Below are positions 25,147 to 34,292 of a stretch of DNA of 52,315 nt, piece after piece; the stretch's first letter is position 1, and every line of letters starts with the position of its first letter. Under the pieces are notes generated by a model. That model did no database searches and was not told the origin of the DNA. It saw only the letters and a program-made list of their open reading frames with translations. The stretch is from contig JABFFZ010000033.1 in assembly GCA_013112725.1 (NCBI GenBank), positions 1-52,315 of the forward strand. The letters run 5' to 3'. A program made the translations under genes and the position numbers. Source of the DNA: Chloroflexota bacterium. GTDB taxonomy: Bacteria; Chloroflexota; Anaerolineae; Promineifilales; Promineifilaceae.

Positions 25147-25175
25147 ACTTTAGTACCATTACTCGATTGTGTCAA
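25147..25175 (-). promoter_or_regulatory. Sigma-70-type promoter of the phosphatase gene
   Basis: On the minus strand there is TTGACA (25175-25170), a 17-base spacer and TAAAGT (25152-25147). The -35 is perfect and the -10 is fair. It places the transcript start near 25140, about 70 bases before ATG 25067. Confidence 0.65.
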
Positions 25176-25207
25176 GCAATCTCATCCATCATTCAACAGG
25201 GGATGTT

Positions 25208-25537
25208 TTGGACAGTATCAGCAGGTTTATGCAAACAGCCGAAGGCATAGGGGGCGTGTTCTTTTGGGCTGCCGTGGGGGCGGGTTGCGGCTATTGGTTT
25301 TGGGGGCTGTTTAAGTGGTTGAGCCGGGAGGGGGAAAATTCCCATTTTTCGTGCATGGAGCTAATGGGAGAGGTGATTTTGTTAGGTGTGTTTTTGCTGC
25401 CGGCGGCCACCATTGGCGCTTATCTTGGCAGCGTGTTAGACAATTTGTTGCTCATTCAGCAGGGGCTGAACTTTGTCTTTCTTCTGATGGGTTTGTTTGT
25501 GGGCATTTTCTTGTGGCGGCGCGCCAGCAGCCCGTGA
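25208..25537 (+). CDS. Small integral membrane protein of unknown function
   Basis: The protein is about 109 residues from TTG 25208 (AGGGGA seven bases upstream); an upstream in-frame ATG at 25169 and ATG 25229 are alternatives. It has three hydrophobic segments (VFFWAAVGAGCGYWFWGLF, VILLGVFLLPAATIGAYLG, LNFVFLLMGLFVGIFLW), the last ending in positively charged WRRASSP. I do not recognise the family; it has the size and layout of AtpI-like or small multi-pass proteins. It is divergent from the phosphatase and convergent with the frameshifted membrane gene that follows. Confidence 0.6.
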   Translation: MDSISRFMQTAEGIGGVFFWAAVGAGCGYWFWGLFKWLSREGENSHFSCMELMGEVILLGVFLLPAATIGAYLGSVLDNLLLIQQGLNFVFLLMGLFVGIFLWRRASSP

Positions 25538-25541
25538 GCGC

Positions 25542-25981
25542 CTAATTTCCCAGAAGTCCACTGAGCAAAGCGCCCAGGCCGAAGATGATCAAGAAAACAG
25601 GCCAGATGGCGCTCCAACTCCAGCTAAAAAAGAAGGTGCAGGCTACCAGGGTGAGAATGAGTCCCCAGGTGAAATTGTGGCGCGCCCGATGGGAGAAACG
25701 GCCGTCGCGCCGGTAAGTTTGGGTGGCATGAACCAGTTTGGACAAACCAGGAATCAGAATAAACAATGCCCACCAATTTTGCAGGCTGTAACCTAATACA
25801 GTAGTCAGCAAAAAGACGCCGCCAACGGTGATCAATATGACGCCGCCAAGCCAATTACCGTTTTCTTCCCGTTTGTGGGTAACGTGGTGGGCGTGAGGGG
25901 CGTGAGGGGGGCAAAATCAGTATCGGTGAAAGAAAAGTTTTCTTTTTCCGCCTCTTTCAAGGCTTCAATATCATCGCTCAT
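25542..25981 (-). pseudogene. LiaI/LiaF-like membrane protein gene with an apparent frameshift
   Basis: ATG 25981-25979 has an AGGAG site and opens a frame reading MSDDIEALKEAEKENFSF, then TDTDFAP. After a run of six C (plus-strand G 25906-25911) the homologous frame is shifted. One additional C would continue smoothly into HAPHAHHVTHKREENGNWL and GGVILITVGGVFLL. The rest has four hydrophobic segments, including NWWALFILIPGLSKL and WSAIWPVFLIIFGLGALL, a pattern of LiaI-LiaF-type transmembrane domains. Either the homopolymer is mis-sequenced, it is phase-variable, or the gene is broken. The downstream frame alone starts only at 25835. Confidence 0.7.
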
Positions 25982-26079
25982 CGTTGTTACTCCTGAAAAT
26001 CCTGACGCTCTGGCCGCAGCCAGAAGCCGGATGTTATGGGTAGGTTAATAGACAACTGTCATTACGCAGGGAGTACCAT

Positions 26080-26496
26080 TCAGTTGTAACGTTGGCTGGC
26101 CTGCCAACGGCCGTGTTCCACCATCATACAGGCATCTTGCACCACCAGTAGCCCGGCAGCGCGGGCTTTGGCGGCAGCTTCGTCATGCCGGATGCCCGAT
26201 TGCAGCCAGATGGCTTTGGCGCCGATGGCCATAGCCTCATCTACAAACGGGGGTACATTTTCGCTGCGCTGGAAGATGAGTACCAGGTCTACCGGTTCGG
26301 GCACGGCCGTGAGCGTGGCGTATGCCTTTTCGCCCAACGCTTCCGTGAGATGGGGATTTACGGGGATAATGCGATACCCCTGCTTTTGTAAGTAGGCGGG
26401 CACATAATACCCGGCGCGGGCCGGCCGGGCGGAAAGCCCAACGACGGCAATCGTTTTGGTCTCGGCTAAAATAAAGTCATAGCTTGATTCTGTCAT
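26080..26496 (-). CDS. CoA-binding-domain protein (YccU-like)
   Basis: The 138-residue Rossmann-fold protein is of the CoA_binding_2 family. It shows TIAVVGLSARPARAGYYVPAYL (nucleotide loop and first helix), GYRIIPVNPHLTEALGEKAYATL, VDLVLIFQRSENVPPFVDEA and AIWLQSGIRHDEAAAKARAAGLLVVQDACMMVEH, which is diagnostic for the family. The single domain equals the N-terminal part of succinyl-CoA synthetase alpha subunits, and stand-alone members bind CoA, but their job is unproven. It is cytoplasmic and divergent from the large sensor kinase gene. Confidence 0.9.
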   Translation of the reverse strand: MTESSYDFILAETKTIAVVGLSARPARAGYYVPAYLQKQGYRIIPVNPHLTEALGEKAYATLTAVPEPVDLVLIFQRSENVPPFVDEAMAIGAKAIWLQSGIRHDEAAAKARAAGLLVVQDACMMVEHGRWQASQRYN

Positions 26497-26630
26497 CTTG
26501 AGAACGGATTATACCAGCCTGTCAGCGGGTAGGGGCAAGTTGGGTGCTACGGCCGTCAACGTCTGGGGTTTGACCGTTTGGCGTTGCTCCTTTATGATGA
26601 AGTAACGCAGATTTCGGCAGAGAATAACAG

Positions 26631-28913
26631 ATGAATTTCCCACCTGCTGTTACCGCAGACCTCCCCTTACCGGCCGATGGCGGCGCCACATTGGACGCAT
26701 TGGCGCGCCGGGCCGCCGAATTGGAAGTGGTGGCCCAGGTTAGCCTGGCAGTGACCACCATTCTCAACAGCGCCGAACTATTACAAACGGTGGTTGATCT
26801 GACCCAGGAACGCTTTGGGCTGCGGTTGGTGACGGTAGGGTTGTTAGAGGCTGACGGCCGTACCCTCCGCCTGGCTGCTGGTTCTGGCGAAATTGGGCGG
26901 CAGTTGGCAGTTACCAGACCAGCCATCACCCTGGATCAAACCCCCTCTCTGGTGGCCCAGGCTGCGCGTACCCGGCAAAGCGTGGTTGTTAATGACGTTA
27001 CCAACCACCCTGATTATTGGGCACACCCCATGCTCACCTCTACCCGTTCCGAACTGGTGACGCCTATTGTCCTGGGGGATCGGTTGTTAGGGACGCTGGA
27101 TGTACAATCTGAGGAGCTAAACCGGTTTGGCCCTGACGATGTGCGCGTGTTCAATATCCTGGCTGCCCAGTTAGGCGTGGCCCTGGAAAACGCCTGGCGT
27201 TTTGAAGAGATGAACAAGTTCAGCGCCGAATTAGAAGAATCGCGCCACTTTCTCAATTCCATTTTTGAAAAAATCCCCACGCCTATCACGGTAAAAGAAG
27301 CAGCCAATTTGCGTTTGGTGCGTGTTAACAAAGCAAGCGAAAAATTGATAGGCTGGAAGGCAGAGGAAGTGGTGGGCAAGAGCAATTACGACCTTTTTCC
27401 ACGCGAACAGGCCGATCTCTTCGCGGCTACAGACCGCGAACTGCTCTCAACCGGGCGCATGGTTGAAGTGCCTGAACAACACATCCAGACAGCCGGTGGT
27501 GATCTTCGCCTCATTCACATCCGCAAAGTACCCATCACCGACCGTTACGGAAAGATAAAATACATATTGGGCATCTCCGAAGACATTACCGAGCGCAAAC
27601 AATTAGAGCAAACCATCCAGGCTTCCTGGGAGCGACGAGGCCGCCAGGTGCAGGTTAGCACGGAAGTGGCGCAAGAGATTGCCGCCGCGCCGGCTCTGGA
27701 GGAGTTGTTTTGGCGGGTGGTAGACTTGATACAGGCGCGGTTTGGGTATTACTACGTGCAGGTTTACACGTTGGAGGAAGATGAACTGCGGCTGCAAGCA
27801 GGTAGTGGTGAGGTAGGGCGGCGGTTGAAGAAGATGGGGCATAAGATTATGGTGAACAACTCCTTGAGCATTATCGCCCAGGCGGCGCAGACGGCCGTAC
27901 CCGTCCTGGTCCCCGATGTCACCCAAGAAGCGAAGTGGCTGCCCAACATCTGGCTGCCAGACACCCGCTGCGAATTGGCCGTACCCATCCAATTGCAACA
28001 AAAGGTGTTGGGTGTGTTGGATGTGCAGCACCACACGGCCGGTGGGTTGACCCCTGAAGATCAACTGCTGTTGGTAGGTTTGTGCGGCCAGATCGCCATT
28101 GCCCTGGATTATCGCCGGGTGGATGTCCGCCGCCAGCAGGTTGAAAATCAGCTTAAAAAATCGCTGGTGGAACTGGAAATAAACAACCGGGAGCTGCAAG
28201 AATTTGCCTATATTGCTTCGCACGATTTGCAGGAGCCGCTGCGCAAAATTCAGGCATTTAGTGATCGGTTGCAGGCATTGTATGGTGATGTTATTGACGA
28301 ACGGGGGCAAAATTATCTGCATCGCTTACGGCAGGCGGCTGCTTTTACTCAGTGGCTCATCACCGACTATCTGACCTTTTCCCGCATATCGGCCATGTCG
28401 CAAGTGTATGTGAACACGGATTTAACGGCCGTCATCCACTCTGTCATGGACGATTTTGAAGCTTCCATCCTGGAGAGCGAGGCCATCATTCACATCGCCG
28501 ACCTGCCGGTGATTGAAGCGGAATTGTCACAGATGCATCTGCTCTTTCGCCACCTGATAGGCAATGCGCTGAAGTTTCGGCGCCCGGATACGCCGCTCCA
28601 GATTCGCATTTCCGGTGAAATTCAGCCGGAATGGGATGTCTGCCAGATTACGGTGGCGGATAATGGGATTGGGTTTGAGCAGCACCACGCCGAGCGTATT
28701 TTCCGCGTGTTTCAACGGCTGCACGGCCGTGACGTTTACGAAAGTACCGGCATGGGGCTGGCCATTTGCCGTAAGGTGGTGGAACGGCATCACGGCCGTA
28801 TTCAAGCCAGCAGCGCCCCCGGACATGGCGCTACCTTCACCATCACCCTGCCCCTGCGCCAGCCGGTGGGGGATGATGGCGCAAGTGGTACACAGGAACC
28901 CCTGAACAGTTAA
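26631..28913 (+). CDS. GAF-PAS-GAF hybrid sensor histidine kinase
   Basis: The 760-residue soluble kinase has a GAF domain (about 25-190, QTPSLVAQAARTRQSVVVND), a PAS domain (about 200-325, ending GISEDITERKQLEQ), a second GAF domain (about 335-500, NNSLSIIAQAAQTAVPVLVPD), and a HisKA helix with phospho-acceptor H531 (IASHDLQEPLRKIQAF, the phytochrome-like type). The ATPase domain has N-box HLIGNALKFR, G1 VADNGIGF, and YESTGMGLAICRKVVERHHG. The two GAF domains share motifs and probably arose by duplication. It has no transmembrane segment, so the signal is intracellular. There is no adjacent response regulator. ATG 26631 has a weak AGAG site. Confidence 0.88.
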   Translation: MNFPPAVTADLPLPADGGATLDALARRAAELEVVAQVSLAVTTILNSAELLQTVVDLTQERFGLRLVTVGLLEADGRTLRLAAGSGEIGRQLAVTRPAITLDQTPSLVAQAARTRQSVVVNDVTNHPDYWAHPMLTSTRSELVTPIVLGDRLLGTLDVQSEELNRFGPDDVRVFNILAAQLGVALENAWRFEEMNKFSAELEESRHFLNSIFEKIPTPITVKEAANLRLVRVNKASEKLIGWKAEEVVGKSNYDLFPREQADLFAATDRELLSTGRMVEVPEQHIQTAGGDLRLIHIRKVPITDRYGKIKYILGISEDITERKQLEQTIQASWERRGRQVQVSTEVAQEIAAAPALEELFWRVVDLIQARFGYYYVQVYTLEEDELRLQAGSGEVGRRLKKMGHKIMVNNSLSIIAQAAQTAVPVLVPDVTQEAKWLPNIWLPDTRCELAVPIQLQQKVLGVLDVQHHTAGGLTPEDQLLLVGLCGQIAIALDYRRVDVRRQQVENQLKKSLVELEINNRELQEFAYIASHDLQEPLRKIQAFSDRLQALYGDVIDERGQNYLHRLRQAAAFTQWLITDYLTFSRISAMSQVYVNTDLTAVIHSVMDDFEASILESEAIIHIADLPVIEAELSQMHLLFRHLIGNALKFRRPDTPLQIRISGEIQPEWDVCQITVADNGIGFEQHHAERIFRVFQRLHGRDVYESTGMGLAICRKVVERHHGRIQASSAPGHGATFTITLPLRQPVGDDGASGTQEPLNS

Positions 28914-28983
28914 ACACTTTAGCGATATACTCCCGTCTGTAACATCCACTGTCCTGCGCTTGACTAAAGAAGGATGACAAAAC

Positions 28984-30597
28984 ATGGAAACGATAGAGTT
29001 AGTTAGCCAATTACACGCCGACGACACGGCCGTTGCCCAAACCCTTAGCCAACTGGAACAAGACCAGATCATGCCCCGCATCTGGCAGCACGACCATACC
29101 GTCTGGCGGCCCGACCCCACCGAAATTAGCAACCGCCTGGGCTGGCTGCACCTGCCACAAACCATGCAGCCCGAAATGGAGGCGATCCATACTTTTGCTG
29201 CCAGCATTCACGCCGCCGGTTATACCCATGTGCTTCTGTTGGGCATGGGTGGTTCCAGCCTGGCCCCGGAACTGTTTGCCAAAACCTTTAGCGGCGCTCA
29301 TGGTTTACAACTGGCGGTAGTGGATACCACCGACCCTGATGCCATCTCAGCCCTGGCGCAAGCGACGCCCTTAGCCCAGACACTCTTCATTGTGGCTACC
29401 AAGTCCGGCGGTACGGTGGAAACGTTGTCTGCTTTCAAATACTTTTACAATTTGCTGGCCGATGGGGTGGTTGCCAATCCCGGCGAACATTTTGTGGCCA
29501 TCACCGACCCCGGCAGCAGCCTGCAAAAGTTGGCAGCGCAATACCATTTCCGCGCCACTTTCCTGAATGATCCCCACATTGGCGGACGTTATTCGGCGCT
29601 GTCCCATTTTGGGCTGGTCCCGGCGGCGTTAGTGGGGGTGGATATTGGCCGGCTGTTAGCCCGCGCCGCCGCCGCGGCCCATGCCCCGGAGGCGGCCCGG
29701 TTGGGGGCTATCATGGGTACGTTGGCGCGGCACGGCCGTGACAAACTCACCCTCATCACGTCCCCAGAAATAGCCAGCTTCGGCGACTGGGTGGAGCAGT
29801 TGGTGGCCGAAAGCACAGGTAAAGAGGGGCAGGGCATCTTGCCGGTGGTGGGTGAGCCGTTGGGCGAACCGGATGTGTATGGGCCAGATCGCCTCTTTAT
29901 TTACCTGCACTTGCCACACAGCACCGCCGCTGCAACCCAACTGGCTGCCTTAGAGCAGGCCGGGCATCCCGCTGTGCGTATTGGGCTGCGTGATGTGTAT
30001 GATCTGGGCGGGCAGTTTATGTGGTGGGAAGTGGCCACGGCCGTTGCCGGGCACATCCTGAACATTCAACCCTTTGACCAGCCCAACGTCGAGTCGGCCA
30101 AAGTGCTGGCCCGCCGTATGGTTGCTGCCTACCACGAAACCGGGCAATTGCCAGCGGGCCAGGTGGCGCCTCTGGATGCCGCCGCCCTGCATACTTTTCT
30201 GGCTCAGGCGCAGCCCGGCGACTACGTGGCCTTGCAAGCCTTTGTGCCGCCCACACCCGCCGCCGACGCCGCTTTACAATCGCTGCGCCAGGCCATTCGT
30301 GACCGGTACAAGCTGGCAACGACCGCCGGGTATGGGCCGCGTTTCCTGCACTCCACCGGCCAACTGCACAAAGGTGACCGGGGCAATGGCCTCTTCATCC
30401 AATTCACCGCTGATCCGGTGCAAGATGTGGCCGTGCCGGATGAAGCCGGTAAACCGGATTCCAGCATGACCTTTGGCGTTTTAATCAAATCGCAGGCATT
30501 GGGCGATGGTGACGCTCTGCTGGCCGAGGGTCGCCGTTTTATTCGTTTTCATCTGGGCACGGCCGTGCCGGATGGAATGAATCACTTGATGAGATGA
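28984..30597 (+). CDS. pgi: Glucose-6-phosphate isomerase (Tal-Pgi-type PGI domain)
   Basis: The 537-residue sugar isomerase-fold protein interconverts glucose-6-phosphate and fructose-6-phosphate. It has VLLLGMGGSSLAPELFAKTF, FIVATKSGGTVETLSAFKYFY and FLNDPHIGGRYSALSHFGLVP, landmarks of the isomerase half of bifunctional transaldolase/PGI proteins, continuing with STGKEGQGILPVVGEPLGE and GPRFLHSTGQLHKGD. Here the transaldolase half is absent, so it is a stand-alone version. It forms a pair with the glucose-6-phosphate dehydrogenase gene downstream, pointing to control of flux into the pentose phosphate pathway. The ribosome site is AAGGA. Confidence 0.87.
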   Translation: METIELVSQLHADDTAVAQTLSQLEQDQIMPRIWQHDHTVWRPDPTEISNRLGWLHLPQTMQPEMEAIHTFAASIHAAGYTHVLLLGMGGSSLAPELFAKTFSGAHGLQLAVVDTTDPDAISALAQATPLAQTLFIVATKSGGTVETLSAFKYFYNLLADGVVANPGEHFVAITDPGSSLQKLAAQYHFRATFLNDPHIGGRYSALSHFGLVPAALVGVDIGRLLARAAAAAHAPEAARLGAIMGTLARHGRDKLTLITSPEIASFGDWVEQLVAESTGKEGQGILPVVGEPLGEPDVYGPDRLFIYLHLPHSTAAATQLAALEQAGHPAVRIGLRDVYDLGGQFMWWEVATAVAGHILNIQPFDQPNVESAKVLARRMVAAYHETGQLPAGQVAPLDAAALHTFLAQAQPGDYVALQAFVPPTPAADAALQSLRQAIRDRYKLATTAGYGPRFLHSTGQLHKGDRGNGLFIQFTADPVQDVAVPDEAGKPDSSMTFGVLIKSQALGDGDALLAEGRRFIRFHLGTAVPDGMNHLMR

Positions 30598-30599
30598 AT

Positions 30600-30672
30600 A
30601 AGTGAGCGGGTGAAGGGGTGAGCAGGTGATAATCTCCGATCTCCCAATCTCCCAATCTCCAATTTCCAATCA
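30600..30672. repeat. Intergenic short-word repeat (AATCTCCC type)
   Basis: It comprises GTGAGCGGGTGAAGGGGTGAG, then several copies of ATCTCCCA/ATCTCCAA up to CAATCACCC directly before the start of the dehydrogenase gene. The AATCTCC words also occur at 9316-9345 and 36003-36040. No ribosome site is visible before ATG 30676 unless the repeat supplies it. Confidence 0.6.
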
Positions 30673-30675
30673 CCC

Positions 30676-32133
30676 ATGAATACAACCACCACCACCATTT
30701 TAATTTTTGGCGCATCAGGGGATCTGACACGGCGCAAGTTAATTCCGGCGCTGTTTAACTCTTACCGCAAAGGGCGGCTGCCGGAGAACTTTCACATAGT
30801 GGGGTTTGCACGGCGGCCGTGGGACGATAATGAGTTTCGTGAGTTGCTGCACGAAGGGATGTTGGAGTTTGACCCGGCAGCGCTTACGGTTGAAAAATGG
30901 TCTGAATTTGCACCCCACATCACCTATTTCCGGGGCAATCTGGACACGCCGGCCGACTATGATCACCTGCCCGCTTATCTGGCAGAATTAGAGAATGGCC
31001 CGGCCAACCGGCTGTATTACCTGGCCACCGCCCCCGAATTTTTTGTACCCATTGTGCAAAATCTGGGGGCTGTCGCTATGGCAGACGAGGTAAATGGCTG
31101 GCGGCGGTTGGTGGTGGAAAAACCATTTGGACACGACCTGCAATCGGCGCAGGCGCTCAACCAGGCTATTCATACGGTTTTTACCGAGCAGCAAGTGTAT
31201 CGCATTGACCATTACCTGGGTAAAGAGACGGCGCAAAATATCCTTTATTTTCGTTTTGCCAATACCATTTTTGAGCCGGTGTGGAACCGGAATTATGTGG
31301 ACAATGTGCAAATTACGGTGGCGGAAAGTGTGGATGTGGGCCGGCGGGCGGGGTATTATGATCAGGCCGGGGTGGTGCGGGATATGTTCCAAAACCACCT
31401 GCTGCAACTACTGTCCCTGATTGCCATGGAGCCACCTACGTCATTTGCCGCTGACGCCGTGCGGAATGAGAAGGCGAAGTTGTTGCAGGCGATACGGCCG
31501 TTGCCACTTAGCGACACCGTGCGCGCCCAATATGAAGGTTACCTCCAGGCTGATGGGGTGGCGCCAGGGTCACAAACGCCCACTTACGCAGCCCTCAAGC
31601 TGTATGTGGACAACTGGCGCTGGCAGGGAGTGCCTTTTTATCTGCGCTCCGGTAAGGCGTTGGCCCGCAAAAATACGGAATTGGTGATTGTGTTTCAAAA
31701 ACCGCCCCATCTGATGTTTGATGCCATTGCCGACGCTGATTTTTCCTCCAATGTCCTCTCCATTTGCATCCAGCCAGATGAAGGGATTCATTTGCGTTTT
31801 GAGGCCAAAGCGCCCGATTCCACCCACACCGATTCGGTGGATATGGAATTTCACTACCGGTCGGCGTTTAAGGGTAATTCGCTGCCCGATGCTTATGAGC
31901 GACTGCTGCTGGATGCGCTGCGGGGTGATGCCTCGCTTTATACCCGCAGCGACAGCATTGAGGCGGCCTGGCGGCTAATGGATCCGGTGATTCAGGGGTG
32001 GGAGCAAGACCCGCAGTCGCCGCCCATGGTGGCCTACCAAACTGGGAGTTGGGGGCCGGCCGAGGCAGAACAGTTGTTACAGCATGACGGCCGGGCCTGG
32101 GTGCTGGGCTGCATGGAGCATAATGGCGAATAG
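30676..32133 (+). CDS. zwf: Glucose-6-phosphate 1-dehydrogenase
   Basis: The 485-residue cytoplasmic enzyme oxidises glucose-6-phosphate to 6-phosphogluconolactone with NADP+ (or NAD+), opening the oxidative pentose phosphate pathway. It has the N-terminal dinucleotide motif [18 protein letters not shown], the substrate site [17 protein letters not shown] with the catalytic His region, [32 protein letters not shown] and the C-terminal [12 protein letters not shown]. The length is normal. It follows the isomerase gene after a 78-base repeat-rich spacer. ATG 30676 is the first in frame. Confidence 0.95.
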   Translation: MNTTTTTILIFGASGDLTRRKLIPALFNSYRKGRLPENFHIVGFARRPWDDNEFRELLHEGMLEFDPAALTVEKWSEFAPHITYFRGNLDTPADYDHLPAYLAELENGPANRLYYLATAPEFFVPIVQNLGAVAMADEVNGWRRLVVEKPFGHDLQSAQALNQAIHTVFTEQQVYRIDHYLGKETAQNILYFRFANTIFEPVWNRNYVDNVQITVAESVDVGRRAGYYDQAGVVRDMFQNHLLQLLSLIAMEPPTSFAADAVRNEKAKLLQAIRPLPLSDTVRAQYEGYLQADGVAPGSQTPTYAALKLYVDNWRWQGVPFYLRSGKALARKNTELVIVFQKPPHLMFDAIADADFSSNVLSICIQPDEGIHLRFEAKAPDSTHTDSVDMEFHYRSAFKGNSLPDAYERLLLDALRGDASLYTRSDSIEAAWRLMDPVIQGWEQDPQSPPMVAYQTGSWGPAEAEQLLQHDGRAWVLGCMEHNGE

Positions 32134-32373
32134 AAAAACGATAACGCTCTTTCTTGCACAGTAACGGCCGTTTGTTACAATTCCGCCTACTCGTTCCCCC
32201 CTTGCGTAACGAAAATATCTATCCGGTAACAGCCGCTTTGCCGAAGGTCTTGGCGCCAGCTTGATCTTCCCAGGTGACTGCACTGGTACCAGGAGGTGAT
32301 GTTATCAATTAAGCAGCCAACTTTTATTGTTTCTTGTGCTAATTTTTCTGATCTAAAACATGGAGAGATGAAA

Positions 32374-34209
32374 ATGAATAAGCAAATTTATGTGCCCAGC
32401 AGATCCACATATGATCGGTTGCTTTATTTGTTAGTGACTTGTCTGGTAGCTACGGTGATGTTGCTTGTGATGGCAGCGTTAACGGCCGTGTCGCACACCT
32501 CTGCCACTCTGGCTCAGGGTGGCGGTTTTATCTGTGGCATGAAATTTAATGACCTAAATGGCAATGGCATTCCGGAGATACCGCCGGAATATGGCTTGCA
32601 AAATTGGGTCATTCAACTACAGGGGGGTGGGACGGTGCTTACCGCTACCACCAGTGCCAATGGTAATTATTGTTTTGACGGTCTGGCTGATGGGCAGTAT
32701 ACCGTGTCGGAAGAAAACCAATCCGGTTGGCAGCAAACCTTTCCTATAGACCCGACTGGGGGGCCTGGCGTCCATCATATTACCATTAACAACGGCCAGG
32801 GGCATCATGACGTGAATTTTGGCAACCGCCTGGAGCGTGACGATGGTGGTATTCATGGCGTCAAGTTTTATGATGAAAACAACAATGGCGTATGGGATAG
32901 CACCGAACCAGGACTGGGAGGGTGGGTCATTGGACTGGTGGGTGATAATGGTACTGTGCTGACCACCACCACCAACCAATCCGGTCATTACTGGTTTATG
33001 GGCATCACCACCGGTACCTACACCATCACTGAGCAGTTGCAGCCAGGTTGGATGCAAACCTATCCCCCATCTGGGAGCTGGGTGGTGTCTTATGTGCCAC
33101 CGCAGGCGATTCAGCATCTGGACTTTGGTAACTATATTCAGCCAGGCGAAATTCATGGCTTGAAATTCCATGATCAGAATGGGAACGGTGTGCAAGACGC
33201 CGGTGAACCCGGTTTGCCCAACTGGACGATTATGGTGCAAGGCAGCGGTCTTCCCATAGCCGCTACCACGAATATCACGGGCGAGTATTGGTTTATGGGA
33301 TTGCCGCCAGACGATTACATGGTATCAGAGGTACAGCCGCCACCCGTCTGGAATGGACAGTTCATGCTTCAGTGGGTACAAACGGCTCCGGTTTCAGGTA
33401 CGCATTCGATTGAGCTAGACCCGGGAGAAGTTGTCACTGGCGCTGATTTTGGCAACTGGCAAAATGGCAAGAATGACTTTTGCATGATTCCCTGGGACAA
33501 CCATTTCCTCAATACCACGTCATTGATGACAGAGATCTATATCTTCAATGCTTCCAACGATCCGCAAAAGGCGTATACGCTGCAACTGGTTGGCCCGACG
33601 ACGTTTACCGTGACCACGCCGCTGCCCATCACGCTTAATCCGTATCAATATGGTGTGGTGCAGATTGAAGTGGCGTATCCCAGCGTCTTTAACGCGCCGT
33701 ACCAATCCGCTCAGTTCCAGGCGATAGTAACCAATCAGGCGAGTAACACCACATTCACCTGCCATGCCGCTTTGTGGTCTTATTCGCCGCAATGGTGGAC
33801 TTTCCCAAATGTCAATTCCGGGCTGGCGGGTGGTATTCCCTTTGGGTTTACCCAGAACATTAGCTTTACGGTGCAAAATAATGGGCCTGGCGGCGGGCTG
33901 CATTTGCCGGCCGGTAGCGGTGACGCTACCTACAAGATTTGGGCAATGACGCGCGGCATGACGGATACGGCCGCTGTCAGCCTGAATGGCTTGCCGCCTG
34001 GCGCCGCTATAACCGGGACTATCTCCAATACGGCGGGTCTGACCGATATTCCGGTGAGTATTCGTTATACGGAGTTTATACTGCTGGGGCCAACGGACAT
34101 CATTTTTGAACTGGATGTGACGGGGGATGGCCAGGCAGATATGGTGACATCTTATCTGGCGTATATTGAACCGCCACGTTTGTATTTGCCGGTGATCGTC
34201 AAGCCGTAA
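32374..34209 (+). CDS. Secreted surface protein with three SdrD-B-like repeats
   Basis: The protein is 611 residues from ATG 32374 (GGAGAG six bases upstream; the open frame begins at 32296). A signal/anchor helix lies at about 16-45 (LLYLLVTCLVATVMLLVMA). Three repeats of about 100 residues then start ICGMKFNDLNGNGIPE, IHGVKFYDENNNGVWD and IHGLKFHDQNGNGVQD, each with a D-x-N-x-N/D-G calcium-type loop and a G-x-Y-x-F/W-x-G-L strand: SdrD_B (Cna-B-like) domains. The C-terminal 250 residues are beta-rich. The last residues, LYLPVIVKP, match a motif in the secreted protein at 46125-48131 (KVYLPIILRP). The likely role is a stalk-like extracellular adhesin or sheath protein; a sorting role for the motif is speculation. 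Confidence 0.8.
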   Translation: MNKQIYVPSRSTYDRLLYLLVTCLVATVMLLVMAALTAVSHTSATLAQGGGFICGMKFNDLNGNGIPEIPPEYGLQNWVIQLQGGGTVLTATTSANGNYCFDGLADGQYTVSEENQSGWQQTFPIDPTGGPGVHHITINNGQGHHDVNFGNRLERDDGGIHGVKFYDENNNGVWDSTEPGLGGWVIGLVGDNGTVLTTTTNQSGHYWFMGITTGTYTITEQLQPGWMQTYPPSGSWVVSYVPPQAIQHLDFGNYIQPGEIHGLKFHDQNGNGVQDAGEPGLPNWTIMVQGSGLPIAATTNITGEYWFMGLPPDDYMVSEVQPPPVWNGQFMLQWVQTAPVSGTHSIELDPGEVVTGADFGNWQNGKNDFCMIPWDNHFLNTTSLMTEIYIFNASNDPQKAYTLQLVGPTTFTVTTPLPITLNPYQYGVVQIEVAYPSVFNAPYQSAQFQAIVTNQASNTTFTCHAALWSYSPQWWTFPNVNSGLAGGIPFGFTQNISFTVQNNGPGGGLHLPAGSGDATYKIWAMTRGMTDTAAVSLNGLPPGAAITGTISNTAGLTDIPVSIRYTEFILLGPTDIIFELDVTGDGQADMVTSYLAYIEPPRLYLPVIVKP

Positions 34210-34292
34210 ACCGGTAATCGGTCATCCGTAATCGGTAATCGGTGAACCCTTCACCGATTACCGTTCAATGATTACCGTTTACCGATTACCGA
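34210..34292. repeat. Intergenic hairpin from CCGATTACCG words (possible bidirectional terminator)
   Basis: CGGTAATCGGTGAA (34233-34246) pairs perfectly with TTCACCGATTACCG (34250-34263). Further copies of GGTAATCGG lie to the left and CCGATTACC to the right. It separates the convergent surface-protein and PPDK_N genes and overlaps the 3' end of the latter. It shares words with 3793-3842. Confidence 0.7.

Noticed and set aside
25065..25175. Longer phosphatase from TTG 25175
   Set aside because: The TTG is part of a TTGACA -35 box, and the family N-terminus starts at ATG 25067-25065.
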